From Sciurus carolinensis (Eukaryota; Chordata; Mammalia; Rodentia; Sciuridae), in contig NC_062218.1 of NCBI RefSeq assembly GCF_902686445.1, forward strand, positions 19,211,515 through 19,275,514: a DNA stretch of 64,000 bases. The letters run 5' to 3'. Positions 1-11,410 of this stretch are shown one piece after another; within the stretch, counting starts at the first letter, position 1, and each line of letters opens with the position of its first letter. A program made the translations under genes and the position numbers. The notes below the pieces were generated by a model. The model made no database searches and was not told where the DNA came from. It worked only from the letters and a program-made list of their open reading frames with translations.

Positions 1-309
1 TCCACTTTCAAAGACAAGAAACGTAAACACCTTTTTATATTCTTTTTGATTTTAGTGGTAGTACCCAGTAGTTCCACAATCAATGTCTTGGGGACCCAGG
101 GGACTCAGGGCATAGGAGCACAGGTGCACCCTCCCCCAGCCCCTTTGGCCCTGTGTGCTACAGCTCCCTGCAGCCTGTGTGCTTGACTAACTCTTGCTGG
201 CTTCACAGCTGGAGAGCAGATACTTCCATTCCTTCACCTCTTGGCAACAGATGCCTCTCACTTAGGCACAGATGCTCAGTACCCACCCATCCCTAACATT
301 AGCCTTGTG

Positions 310-420
310 TTCTGGACTAATTGGACCAGCAGAGTTGCAATTAAGATTTGAATAATTAGATAACAGACATGATTACTTTTGCAATTAATCGTCATATTGA
401 GTCATCATGATCTGCCCTGG
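310..420. promoter_or_regulatory. Candidate regulatory patch rich in TAAT motifs
   Basis: Within about 110 bp there are several homeodomain-type cores (CTAATT near 318, CAATTAA near 338, AATAATTAG near 351, CAATTAATC near 382), a GATTAC near 371 and an exact AP-1 consensus TGAGTCA at 398-404. The patch lies outside any repeat I can recognise. Calling it regulatory is inference from motif density alone. TAAT cores are common by chance in AT-rich DNA, so confidence is low. Confidence 0.2.
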
Positions 421-681
421 GTGAAGACCACTGGCTCATACTTAATTCAAATGGAAGCAATGAGTGTTAAAAGCAAAGCATTGCCAAAAATATTCCCTTA
501 TTTCTCCCCAAGAATGAAGGTATTTTTAATATGATGCTATGTATAGATATATAGTTTCATTTCCAAGTAGATTTTCATTGGAATCTGCTGGATGAAGAGT
601 ACTCATTTTAATTCAGTTTATTCTAATGAGTTTGGCTGCTACACAGTTTCAGTGCTGGGTACCACATTTTAAAGGAATGCG

Positions 682-700
682 TTTTTTTTTTTTTTTTTTT
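682..700. repeat. Poly-T tract
   Basis: A run of 19 T bases. It could be the A-tail of an eroded minus-strand retroposon, but the neighbouring sequence shows no SINE or LINE body that I recognise. Confidence 0.85.
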
Positions 701-1261
701 GGTCCTTTTTCATGAAGTTTATGTTATAATAAAACTACATCCATAAAAAACAAACTGAAGGTGACCCCTCTCTCTCTCTCGCCTGCACAGAGTCATAGAT
801 GTTAGTGTTTCTTATGGGGTTGGCCATGAGTTCCTTCTCTTATCCCTTCTCTCCACATCTTGTCCACATCAATGGTTCCCAAATTATCACCAGGAAGAGT
901 TCTGAGGTGGAAATACATTTAAAACCAAAATCCAGAGCAGGCTTGTCAGATCTCTCTTCTCTGCCCATCACTCACTGGGATCTACTTTGAATCCACTTGG
1001 ATTCATCGTCTTTTCAGTGAAAGGATTTACCTGCTCCATAACTCAGAGCTTGCAGCTGCATCCTGCCCATTGCTCAATCCCACAGTCATAACATTCAAGT
1101 TCACCAACAAACAATGATGACTTTTCTTTTTAAATATTTCTCAAGTACACCCATTTCTCTCCATCACCATAATGCAGGGACTCCTGATATGTTCCCTGAA
1201 ATAATGTATTACTTTTCCTTCCCAATTCCTGTCCCATTACAAAAATTTCATAATGTCCTTT

Positions 1262-1462
1262 TTAATCTTTTTTGTTCTTTTATTTATATGTGACAGTAGA
1301 GTATACTTCACTCATTTATACCAACATGGAATACATCTTATCCTGATTAGGATCCCAGTTCTTGCGGTTGTACATGATGAAGAGAGTCATTGTGGTGTAT
1401 TCATATATCTACAGAGGAAAGTAGAATAATCCCACTGTCCCTCCTGTCCCTGTCTCCCCATC
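1262..1462 (-). mobile_element. L1 3' UTR fragment, minus strand, diverged
   Basis: The order of landmarks matches the L1 3' UTR at 12447-12700: a T-rich start, a stretch like TATGTGACAGTAGAG, then TTGTACATGATG, then a tattcatatat-like block, then a pyrimidine-rich end. The L1 3' end therefore lies at the low coordinate. It is more diverged than the 12.4 kb copy and includes no coding part. Family assignment is by hand comparison inside this window. Confidence 0.6.
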
Positions 1463-1539
1463 CCACTCTACAACTATGCTCCACCACTTGTCTTTTACAT
1501 CTCCAGTGTCTCTCAATCCTCTGAGTATAGTGACATGCT

Positions 1540-1760
1540 ACCTGCTTTTCCAGGAACTTCCCCATCAGAATGACACAGTCCCCCTTCCCTCTTCACCTAA
1601 TAAGCCGCACAGACTCAGAGTCCTGTTTGTTGATTCTTTCAAGGAGGCTTCTCCCATCTCTCTAGCCCAAGCCCAGCTCTCCCTTTATATTTTCTCATAG
1701 CATTTTTAATAGCTCTTTTGGAGTACTTTACTCATTTTATGATTACATCCTTTTTCATTG
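1540..1760 (+). mobile_element. LINE2 (L2) 3' fragment, sense
   Basis: The segment has the order seen at L2 3' ends: a pyrimidine-rich stretch encoding the end of ORF2, a TTCAAGGAGGCTTCTCCC-like block, then CTCTCCCTTTATATTTTCTCATAGCA. Divergence is high, as expected for an ancient LINE. The 74-codon open frame across it is not a gene. Confidence 0.45.
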
Positions 1761-2362
1761 TTATTGTTGTTGATAATTTTGGCTATGGTCACACTGAATC
1801 TGGCACAGTTTCTGAAACACAAGAGACATGTTTCTATTAAAGTAATAAATGAGAAGATGGTATTATAATCAAAATGCCAATTATGTGATAAGTAAACAAG
1901 AATAAGGGATGTCTCAAAAGTCATTACTTAATATAATTTACAAGTTGACCATACTAGCAACACTCTTTAGTGAACAGATTCCTTCATATGTGCTCATGTT
2001 TTATAAAATTAGTAGTAAAAGTATAAATATGTGACAGACACAGTGCAGATCACTGAAGATATGAATAGACATAAGAGAGAGACTGGGCCTGCAAGGAAAC
2101 TGAAATCTCACAGGTGACAGATCCAAACGGCAAAATTGGGATGCGGTATGGCAAATGTAGTCAAGGCAGTGGGGCTGTGGGCTGGAGATCAGAGAGATGT
2201 GCCTGGTGCAAAGGATGTCTGTTGTGAGTTTCAAAGAGAAAGTAGGAATCAGCCAGAAAAGTTAAGAGGACTGGAAGGATAAGGAGTAAAATAGGAAGAC
2301 ACAGGTAAGACCCCATGGAGGACGTGGATGAAATGCATAGAGGGTGCAGGTACAATCAGGGA

Positions 2363-2394
2363 TGTGTGCGTGTGTGTGTGTGTGCGTGTGTGCA
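2363..2394. repeat. (TG)n microsatellite
   Basis: About 16 dinucleotide units, interrupted by two CG steps (TGCG). It can form left-handed or slipped structures, but nothing nearby suggests a function. Confidence 0.9.
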
Positions 2395-2479
2395 CATTTA
2401 CACATGACTACAGATTATAGCACTGTCTAAAAAATAAAGGGATGGTGAAACATGAATGGGATGGGAGAAGCTGGGGTCT

Positions 2480-2760
2480 CGCGTGAGGTCATTGAGGCCT
2501 TGACTCCCTTGTTAGAGCCTTGAGGTCTCAGTATAGGTAACAGCCATTAGAGGTTTCACGGAAGAAAGTGGCAAAGCCAAATCTATATTTTAGAGAGATC
2601 AGTTAGGGGACTGCACTGGAAGGAGAAGGTTCTGAGGCCAGAAAGTGAAAGAGGTGGCTGAGACCAGGAAAAATCTTGCTATCCTTATCTGCATAGGTGT
2701 AGGCAAGAAAGAGACTCTGCCTTTCAGAGAGAAACAGCAAATGTGAAGATGAGGTTATAG
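2480..2760 (-). mobile_element. LINE2 fragment, antisense
   Basis: The plus strand matches the reverse complement of L2 ORF2. An 'agccattggaggg'-like block appears as CAGCCATTAGAGG near 2542, followed by a 'gatttacattttaaaaagatcactctgg'-like block appearing as ATCTATATTTTAGAGAGATCAG near 2581. The element is old and broken, with no usable reading frame. Confidence 0.5.
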
Positions 2761-4667
2761 AGTTCCACAATCAGGAAGCCAAACTGAGAACTTCAGTGTA
2801 GGGAGGGAATGTGGAAAAAAAATATAATTTAGCAAGACATTCAGAATCAAACATTCATGCTGGGGAAAATGGTAGGTTAAAACAAATATACCTGGCATCT
2901 CTGACTGATGAATATACACCTTCTTATAAAACATTTTGCTTGCTTGTTTTTGAATGCTAACTGTTTTTACCAGTTTGCACAAATGCAGAGGCTAACATGA
3001 ATTAAAGTTATTATAAACTTCGAAATTTTCAGGCTAAAGTTTCTGGTAGAACATAAAGTTGAAATTTCAACCAGGAATATAAAGAAATTTAATGGGGTAA
3101 TGTGAATGAAACTATTTTCTGAGGTTATGTATTTGAAGCTGTAAATTGTAGCTGATGAGAAGTCTATCATTCCTTTTATGCTTTCCATGGGGTAGTTTTT
3201 ATTCTTCCTTTTTGTTGACCACTTTTCCAGGCATTGAGGATTATAAGTGGATTCATAATTTACCTTTGGAGTAGGTTTTTGCTGTCAACCTTGTATTTGA
3301 ATATGCACAATTTAGTATAGAAAGATAAGTTTTCTGTTAGGCTGTACTCCTTTTGAATCTTCTTAACTTCATGTGTGTGTGGATTTTTGGAAGCAACCAA
3401 GTTTGACAGACACATTTTTGGCACAACTCATGTTTACATAATTGTTCATGTCATTATTTTACAGAAGCAAAGACCAATGAAGATTGCTGAGTAGATCAAG
3501 GGTCTCCACTGCACACTTTCTCTGCAGAGTAACAGGTAATCTGAGTGTGGTTTGGATCAGTATAATTTGTAAACTGTCCCTACATGTGTTATTTAAGACT
3601 GACTAATAGAAACAATTTAGGTAGGATTATTTTTCTTTAATTTTTCTATCATGAGGAGCTTGGTGGATAGAAGTGAAGAATGATCTTTTACTAAAGTGAG
3701 TGAGCATTCCCATAGCCAATATTTGAGAGTTAGCATCAGGAAATGATAATGAAAAGTTCCCTAATCAAAGTGCAAAAAGGAGTCTGGGGTTTTGCCTCTT
3801 ATGCCTCATGGCTTCTGAGTCCTGGTTTCAATGTAGAAGATCTGTTTGAATGCAGTCCTGGTGGGCAAAGAAAGCTGGCTCTTTGCCCAGGGTGAGTGGA
3901 ATTTCCATCAAGCATTTGGGTACCTGGCCTGTGACTTTGAGAGGTGACACATTGCCTAGCTCTCGACTGTGTCTTCTGTATTCTACCTCCCTACTGTCAT
4001 TTCTTGACTTTATGAAAAGAATACAAAACTTAATACTTAGTAGCAATGTGCTGTGTGGCCTTGATGAAAGGGCCAGGCTCATACTACATATAAAAAGCAT
4101 AAGGAAAAGGACAGTATTCTAACCCTGTGGCTGCAGTTATGAACAGGGGGACCATTTGCAGGGGACAGTTTTGCCCAGAGGAGTTGTGATCTCCCAAGAG
4201 ACATCAGCAGCATGGGTCTCGCCTGACCTATGATAAGAGGTCAGGGAGAAAAACACAAGAATCTTGTTCTCAAAAACATGCACTAGCATCTTGGGAGCCT
4301 TCGCACACAGCCCAGGAGACACCCAGTGCCCCAGGTACAGCAATCAAGGCAGAGGTCCCATATCATAAAAGTAGCCTTTGATGAAAATAGCATCCAATTT
4401 TATTACCCCGGGAGTAGACATTTGAGTTGCCATAGGCCCTCAACAAAACTTAGTTTTCCAACCTGCTTGGTACACAGGGGCTTTCTAGGTTTGAAATTAG
4501 TGGAGAGATCTTTGGGGTCAAGGTTGAAGCTGGGGTCAGGAAAAATAAAGCTGGCAACTCTGAAACTGAAAGAGGCGGAAAGATTACAAGGGGCAGGGGG
4601 AAGAAATATGTGGACCTGGGTCAGGCAGTTAATGTAATGACGATAAAATCCACAACAGCTGCGTGAC
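2761..4667. other. Unassigned sequence, no gene
   Basis: Moderately AT-rich sequence without a convincing coding frame, simple repeat or recognisable transposon. The 90-codon frames on both strands around 3830-4120 and the 103/111-codon frames around 4330-4740 overlap each other antisense, have no flanking splice signals that I trust and resemble nothing known to me. Ancient repeats too diverged to recognise by eye may be present. Confidence 0.5.
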
Positions 4668-4865
4668 TCTTGTAAGTCAGACATTTTGCTAAGCACATTT
4701 ATTACGGAGTCCACCATGTAATGACCAGTAAGATTCATGATATAATCTGTGTTCCACTGGAGAAGGAAACCAGGGCTTTAAAAGAGTAAAGAAACCTGCC
4801 TAAAACTCGAAGGAAATAGAGTCAGTGTCGAACTGCAAATGCCATTTCTTTAATCATTAAATCAT
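4668..4865 (-). mobile_element. MIR SINE, antisense
   Basis: The plus strand shows the antisense MIR order: GACATTTTGCTAAGCAC, then a diverged central part, then a 'ggaaaccagggc' block (from 'gaaactgaggc'), then 'acctgcctaaaactcgaagg' (from 'acttgcccaaggtcac'). The tRNA-like head of MIR would lie at the high coordinate. It is an ancient element shared by mammals. Confidence 0.6.
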
Positions 4866-4947
4866 TACCCCCTCCAGTCGGGTGTTTCCCCTACAGTCCT
4901 AGACAGGCTACCAAAGGTAAAACAATTATTTTTTCTTTCAGAAATTG

Positions 4948-5042
4948 TCAGTCATCAGGCACTATGTTGGGTGCCTTTTTCATGCTTTATTTCATTGATT
5001 TTTTTCCTCCCAAATGAGGAAATATAGCAATGTATACTTTAT
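4948..5042 (-). mobile_element. MIR fragment, antisense
   Basis: CAGGCACTATGTTGGGTGCC followed by ATTTCATTGA, then CCTCCCAAATGAGGAAA, follows the antisense MIR core order (gccaggcactgt, tcatttaatcc, gaggaaac). It is short and diverged and starts about 80 bp from the previous MIR. It may be a second insertion. Confidence 0.45.
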
Positions 5043-5270
5043 ACCTTCTAAAAACAAACAAGCAAGGAGACCTCTGACTTTCACTTGATGACACCAGGTT
5101 TGTTTCTTAGGAAGATTTATCTTCTATAATCTTCTGAAAAATAGAGCATGTTCTGTCAGTTTTTTCTCCCCTACTTTCTTGTTTCTGGATTTACTTCCAC
5201 ATGAGGGAATAAAAACCTGGGGATCAAGTGCTCACTTTTTTTTTTCTGCACAGAATCTCTTTCGTATACA

Positions 5271-5273
5271 TGT

Positions 5274-5304
<31 letters not shown>
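5271..5304. repeat. (AC)n microsatellite
   Basis: About 14 uninterrupted AC units followed by a CGCACACG interruption. A likely polymorphic short tandem repeat. Confidence 0.9.
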
Positions 5305-6689
5305 TCCTATTGAATTTTAAAGCCTAAAGGAACAGAGGTATGCCTATATTAATCACAAGATTGAACCCTGGATGTCTATAGGGATCCAAATAAGGACATA
5401 AACATCTCCATATCATATTCCAGAAGTCCTGGCAGAAATCGTGTGAATGTGTGTGTGTTTTGTAATTTGTGTGTGCATTTTCCATTTGCTTCTGAGAGAA
5501 AAATAGAATTTCTCTACTGCTGTCTGGTGTGCTTCATTTCAGATGGCATCACATAAGCAAGCCACATGTACAGTCAGAACCTATACTGAATTGACCTCAA
5601 GCAGGTGGAAGAATTTATAAAGCATTTAAATTTCCCTTACTTCTTTCCTTGGAAAGATTATCTGCAAAGGGGATAGGGAATAGGGGAACTTACCCCAACA
5701 TGCAAATCGGGCTCAAAATTACTTGGGGGAATACCACAAGCTCACATAGGCCTCTCTTACTCTCTCCCCTCTTGCTGCTCCAATTTCTCCCTCAACATCA
5801 AGTCACTGTGAGTTTGGGACACCTCTATAGCTCCTGGCAGAATCTTCTTTCCCTTTAATTATTTCATAAGACAGTCCTTTCTTTGCTCCAACACTTGGGG
5901 TAGAGAGTGGCTCAGTCTCCAACTTCTCAATCCCTAGCCAATAAGATGAAAATTGACCATGGTAAGATGTTGGTTAGAACGAAAGTGCTGTTTGCATTTC
6001 CAGCACCAGTGACCTTCAATATCCCCAATGCAACTACTAACATTGCCAAAGTAGGCTTTGTCAGCAAGCTTTGGGGAGATGCTTTTGGTGAGAAAGAACC
6101 TTCAGCACTGTTACTTTTGTTCTGCTCATGCAACTCCTCTGTTTTAACTTAGTATCCACTGCTCTTTTAAAGATCTTGCATTAGGAAAGTGTCTTTTTAT
6201 TGAATTTGTTCATCTAAAACTAGGATGCTATTATCGCCAATTTTCTAAAATACACCTACACATAAGTTTGGGACAATTATTTTATTTCTGTCTCAACCTT
6301 CTGTCAGATGAGCTCTTCAAACACAAAATCATTACTTTTAAAAAAATGTCTCTAGACCAGTATGGATTTCTCTGATTTATAAATTTGAATGCTCCTTGCA
6401 GAAAATTCTTGCATGCTTCTTCATTTCTTTTCTTATGGATCTGTGTGCAATCAGTTTGAAAGCTATAAAATATTTGACCTGGAGTTCCTCACTTGCAAAT
6501 TGGTGGAACAAAATTAATTATGGCATAACTGAATATGATGAATATTATTTTCTTCACAAGAATATCAATCTCAATATTATTTTAAAAATAATCAAATGGC
6601 ATCTATAATTGCAAAAATGCTTATTGCAAACTATTGAGAATAAATTTCTATTATTAATGATTCATACTGAACATATGTCTCTTTGTGTG

Positions 6690-6771
6690 CATATAGATAG
6701 ATAATTAGGTAGAAAGATAGGTGGGTAGAGAGATAGATTGATAGATAAATATATGGACAGATAGATATAAA
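6690..6771. repeat. Imperfect GATA/TAGA tetranucleotide repeat
   Basis: Repeated ATAGATAGATA, AGATAGGT, AGAGATAGAT and GATAGATA units separated by point changes. It is an eroded tetranucleotide microsatellite. GATA cores are abundant in it, but that follows from the repeat and is not evidence of factor binding. Confidence 0.75.
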
Positions 6772-6989
6772 TCCAAATTATCACATTTCCTATCAAAGTA
6801 ATAGACACTAAGAAGACTCCTTTTTATATCCTTTCTCAGTCAACATATCCAATAATAAATCACTTATAATGTTGACTACTAATAAAACATTTTAATTCTT
6901 TTCATATTATGCTTCCATTATATAATAATGAACGAGTTTGAAAACTGTTTCAAATACAAAGTCCACACCAAATGAGCATGCCGTGTATA

Positions 6990-7399
6990 TTAGTTCACTT
7001 TTCAACTGCTATGATTAAAACCTGAAAAATAAACTGAAGAATAGGAAAATTTTGTGCAGAGGTCTCAGCCCATGGTCAGTAGGCTCCATTACTCTAGGTC
7101 CAGGTGAGGCAGAACATCATAGAGGAAGTGGTGACCAGAAATCAGAAAGAGAGAGACACAGGTGCTAGGAACAAAGCAAAAACCCCAAGAACACATCACC
7201 TGAGACCTATTTCCTCATCCAACCCTACCTTCCTGCAGTTATCACCCAGTACAATACTCCATTCTAATTATTAATCCACCGAAAGGATTAATCCACTGAT
7301 GAGTTTATAGCCCTCATATCTAGCTATTTCACTTCTGAACATTCCTGCATTGTCTCACACATGAGCATTCAGGGGACATATCATATATAAACCATAACA
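6990..7399 (-). mobile_element. ERVL-MaLR-type solo LTR, minus strand
   Basis: Read on the minus strand it starts TGTTATGGTTTATATATG and runs through 'tgtcccctgaatgctcatgtg', 'ggaatgttcagaagtgaaa', 'ttctgcctcacctgga' and 'gagacctctgcacaaa'. It ends near 'atagcagttgaaaagtgaac', the order of mammalian-apparent LTR retrotransposon LTRs. The same family occurs at 34155-34600, also minus strand. No internal region is attached, so it is a solo LTR about 410 bp long. It is an old endogenous element with no coding capacity. Confidence 0.7.
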
Positions 7400-7851
7400 C
7401 TGTACACACATGATATATAGATGATAATTATGCTGTCTGGAAACAGGAGAAGCAGGCCTTTTAATATCCTTCAATAGTTTATTTTATGTAGAAAACATAA
7501 AAGAGTCCAAAAAACCTTAATGCACATCAAATTGTTTCTGCTTTTTAAATTACGTTTAGCAACCCAAATGCTTAACTAGCTCCCTTTCCATTAACAACTT
7601 TATTCTTTGTCTTCCTATATTACTTCAACAGCTCTGCTGTATATAGTAACTACTTTATACACAAAACACAAGGTTGATTTTTTTAAAATATCTGTTACTT
7701 ATGTTCACAATGGTTTTGTGCATACAAACATGCCATTGATTCTGGAATTTCCCTCTTGAAATGAAAACCAATGACACATTTCAATGAGTATAACACTAGC
7801 TGTCATCCTCCTTACTGATCCTCAAGATTCTGAAATGCTTACCAACCCAGG

Positions 7852-8270
7852 TGATATGGTTTGCATATGGTTTGAGTGTGTCCCCCAAGGATTTATGTGT
7901 GGAAATTTAATCTGTATTGTGAAGTATTAAAAGGATGGAAACATAACCCATCTGACTATGGGGTTTAGAGGCAGTGTCTTTGGGAGGAGACTAGGATTAG
8001 ACAAAATCATGAGGGTGGAGTCGCCATGTTCCAATTCTGGTGGCTGTGTAAGAAGAGGGAGGGAAACCAGATGTGACATAAACACACACACATGTTCCCT
8101 TTCTCTCGCCATGTTATGCACTGCAGCACATAATGATACTGCCAGAAAGAAGACCATCACTCTATGTGGTCTCTCAACCTTGAACCTCTAGAACTATGAG
8201 CCAAGACAAGGTTCTTTTCTTTCACTCAGGTTGTGTTGTTAGCAACAGAAAATAAACAAACGTACCTGAC
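7852..8270 (+). mobile_element. ERVL-MaLR-type solo LTR (MST/MLT-like), plus strand
   Basis: It starts TGATATGGTTTG and continues with GTGTGTCCCCCAAGGATTT, TCATGAGGGTGGAGTCGCC, GTAAGAAGAGGGAGGGA, a 'gccatgttatgcactgcag' block, 'gaacctctagaactatgag' and an end near AGCAACAGAAAATAAACAAA. These are the landmarks of MST/MLT LTRs, in order and at usual spacing over about 415 bp. Two 77-codon frames on opposite strands here are by-products of the repeat. It differs in sequence from the LTR at 6990-7399. Confidence 0.8.
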
Positions 8271-10349
8271 AAGGCTTATGTTTTGTAAAGTAATCAAATA
8301 ACCCATAGCTCTCATATTTGGTACAGGTCACAGGAAAGACTGTGCACAGTCTTTCAAGAACTTTAAGCTGTAATATGCTCAAGAATGAATCCTGGATTTA
8401 TGCATGAACCTGGATTTTGTCAAAGAGAAAGCATTAGAGCATTGAGAATTTTAAGCCTGGATAATATCAAGCATATTAGAAAAAGGGTTTTCATATGGAA
8501 GGATAATTTTATCTTGCTTATTGACTTGTTAATTATTTTACAATCCTCCTATTCAGAACTAGTCAAAGGTAGTAGAAGAAATATAATTTGATTTCTATGG
8601 TTCTAAAAAGGATCTTATCTGTGAGCACTCAATCCTGCTTAGAATGAGGGAAAGCTTTCCTAGTCTGACTCCTCATTGGAATCAATCATTTTGGGAAGCA
8701 AAACATTTTAACTTTACTGCTTGTAGTCACACAAAAATCATCAAATTTTTGAGTAGTGTGTCTACCATGATAGACACACAAACAAAGACAGACAACACAG
8801 ATTCTCTATGTCACTGTTTACTTGGTCATAAGCATTAGATGAACCAAGAGTCTGTAGAAACAGGAAAGAGAGATTCAGAAGTTAGTGGGGGTGGGACAGC
8901 TCTGGCAACCTTGTAAGTCACTATGCTGTGCAAAATCCAGGGCAACATGAGCCATCATCACACAAGATATGCTTCCTTAATGGAATCAGGGTGACACTTC
9001 TATTACTTCACATAAAGGTTTCTGTATTAACTGTTCTCACTCAATACTGTTTAAGTCTGCGCTGGATACCTTTTCCCATGCCTGCATTCCTAAAGAGCAT
9101 AATTGCACCTGCTTTTTTCTCTCTGTCTCTCCTTCAAATGTATCAAAAATTTAAAAAAAAGGCTTATCAACCAGCAGAGACAAAAAAATTTCTGATGTCT
9201 AATTATACCTCTGAGTACATATATATAGAATTGTAAGATATTAAACTGATTTACTATTTTTTTCTGAGAAGAGATATTTCTCTATTATGTTTATATTATG
9301 TTCCTCCTTAGACACTAGTCACAACATTTATCTTTGCATTATGTTTCTCTCTGCCTTTCAGATGTTTGCCTTCAGGGGCACTGGAAGAAAACATTATATT
9401 TGGTGGATCTGCATTAAAAATCACTTCTCTTCCTGACAAGCTATTTAAAATGTTATTTGTGCCTTGTGAAGGCTTTTAGAAAAATCCAGAGACCTAGACC
9501 CAGATGACCCAAACTATGTTTCTGCAAGGACTGCAATTTCCTTTTGAGGATTATGGTTCCAGGGAAGATTGCTGCTAAATATCTGTGAGAAAAATACCTA
9601 CCAAAATTAATGCTGCTGTTCACTCTGTATTGATTTTTAGAGCATTTCACCTCACCCCATATAAAGGACAAGTAATAAAATACAGTTTAATTATGGTAAT
9701 ATTAAATATAACAATGCAGTCATTCCTTAAAGATGAGAGGTTACAACACATCTATTCTGGATGTGCTTTCTGATTACTGATTCATAAGTAAAACCAATTT
9801 CTGTTGTTTACTCTACCAGTTGTATTTTTCTAATGATCAAAAAGCCTAAGAATAGGAATTAGTATATTTTCCCTGCACTAAATATCACCTACTTATAAAA
9901 TAAGAATGCATAAAATATAACTCTTGTAGAGAATGGACTTGTGAGTTTAAATCTGCATGTTCTTTGATCACAAAGGGATAAGAAATGTCATCCAGTTATT
10001 ACAGAGAAAGGAGCTGATAAAACAGGTGACCTTTAGCCAGCATGTGCATGAACAATTTCTACTGTTGGTTAGAGACAAGATATCTACATAGTTCATAAGG
10101 TGGATATGGTGTTGGAAAACATTAAACAGTTTTTAGTAGTTAGAATCATGACAAATGTTTTGAAGTCATCTAAATGTTCCTATATTTTTATTTTTTTTCT
10201 GAAATTTCATGAAGATGATTTGCAAGAAGAAAATTCTTTTCTGAATGGTAGGAATTTAAGTTTCCATATGGAAATAACAAACACTGGTGGATGAATAAAT
10301 GACTATTCTTTAATTCAGAGAAGAAAATTAACTGATATTTTTACTAAGG
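8271..10349. other. Unassigned sequence, no gene
   Basis: AT-rich sequence with several frames of 60-102 codons, none recognisable. The longest, 8928-9236 on the plus strand, has no supporting splice or promoter signal. No simple repeat or young transposon is visible. Confidence 0.5.
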
Positions 10350-11110
10350 TTTTTTGTATGTGAGCCCCTGCCTCTGGGAATGTAGTACTGAATGAGAAAG
10401 GCCTAGAGTTTGCCAGGAAAGAATTTGATGTCTAGCATTAAACAGCTCAATGGGCTCTGTGATTAGAGTTGAAGTGGCATAGAGTATGTGATAGAAACTT
10501 GCAGGAGGGGCTTTCAATTTGTTCTGAGAGTCAAGAGATCTAGATAGGCAAAGTTTCACTTAATGTGACAGATAGAAAAAAGTCTCAGAGATTTAATAAA
10601 CAATAATAAATGATGTTGATTGTGGTCGGGTCAAATAAGATGGATGTCAGGCAAGAGAAGAGAATACAGCATCCATGCCTTGTGTAGAAATGGTTGTTAA
10701 AAGAATGTTTTCATTCTGTCCTAAAAGAGGTGGGAAACTATTGGCGGAGTCTTTAAAACAGGAGAAATGTGGCAAGTTTGTATTTAGAATGATCAATTTT
10801 CAGGCAGTACAGAGTATTTTTCATGGAAAAGAGGAGTACAGAAAAGTGACCAAATGGCAAGTAACAGACTAAGGTGACGTGAAACGTAGGAAAGTGAAGA
10901 AGAGAACCCATGTGAGACAGAGTTAGAGGACAAGGTTGACAGGACAGGATGTCTACTTGATGTCTGTGTATGAGAAGCCATGGGGTCAATGTGTAGATGT
11001 ATTTCTAACTGATCACTCTGGCTAGGCAATAGCCTCACTGTCATTTACCAATAAAGTGTGAAGGGCAAAGGTGGAAGATTTATGGAGCAAGACTGGTAGA
11101 TGCAGTCACC
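10350..11110 (-). mobile_element. LINE2 region, antisense, diverged
   Basis: The clearest part is 10965-11110. There the plus strand reads GAGAAGCCATGGGGTCAATG, later AACTGATCACTCTGGCTAGG, then 'gggcaaaggtggaagattta' and 'gactggtagatgcagtc'. This follows the antisense L2 ORF2 order (gggaagccattgg, gatcactctggctgc, gcaagggtggaagcaggg, gaccagttagg). The 10350-10960 part is less certain and may include other old sequence. The 65-83 codon frames across it are not genes. Confidence 0.5.
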
Positions 11111-11164
11111 CCTCCAGCTTACCATCTCCATCCTTCCTCTTTCCCTTGTTCCCTTCTTTCTTTC

Positions 11165-11410
11165 CTCCATTTAAGGCAGAAGTACTGGGTGCATGATAGA
11201 CACTGGTCTAGGTTGTGGGGCAGAAGCAATAAAGAAAGCAAGGTTCTTATCTTCACAGAACTTACGTTCCCATAGGAAGAACTCTTATCAGGCAGTAAAT
11301 AGCAAATATGAGACAAACAATAATGAGAAAGAGGCAGAGGGATAATACCTTAGGTGGAATGGCAAGAGAAATCTTTTTTGAAGAGGTGACATCACCTGTT
11401 CAATTTCAGC
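11165..11410 (-). mobile_element. LINE2 3' fragment, antisense
   Basis: ACTGGTCTAGGTTGTGGGGCA, then 'ttatcttcacagaacttacgttcccat', then 'cagtaaatagcaaatatgagacaaa' and 'gaagaggtgac' match the antisense L2 3' landmarks (tgttctaggtgctgggg, cctcatggagcttacattct, caataaac, aaggtgacatttg). The L2 3' end faces the low coordinate. Confidence 0.6.

Larger units (their letters stand above)
1..1261. other. Unique intergenic/intronic sequence, no gene seen
   Basis: No open frame here resembles a known protein. Short simple tracts occur: a run of 19 T at 682-700 and a short CT run near 770-780. Positions 310-420 are rich in homeodomain-type motifs and are listed separately. The remainder shows no repeat family that I recognise. 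Confidence 0.6.
5043..6989. other. Mostly unique sequence with two simple repeats
   Basis: Apart from the (AC)n at 5271-5304 and the GATA-like tract at 6690-6771 I see no repeat family. The 81-codon plus-strand frame at 5907-6152 and its antisense partner are unrecognised and have no supporting signals. 5640-5880 is somewhat GC-richer than its surroundings but has no identified function. Confidence 0.5.

Noticed and set aside
3828..4738. 90-111 codon frames on both strands around 3.8-4.7 kb
   Set aside because: They overlap antisense to each other in a region with no other gene signals and match nothing I can recognise.
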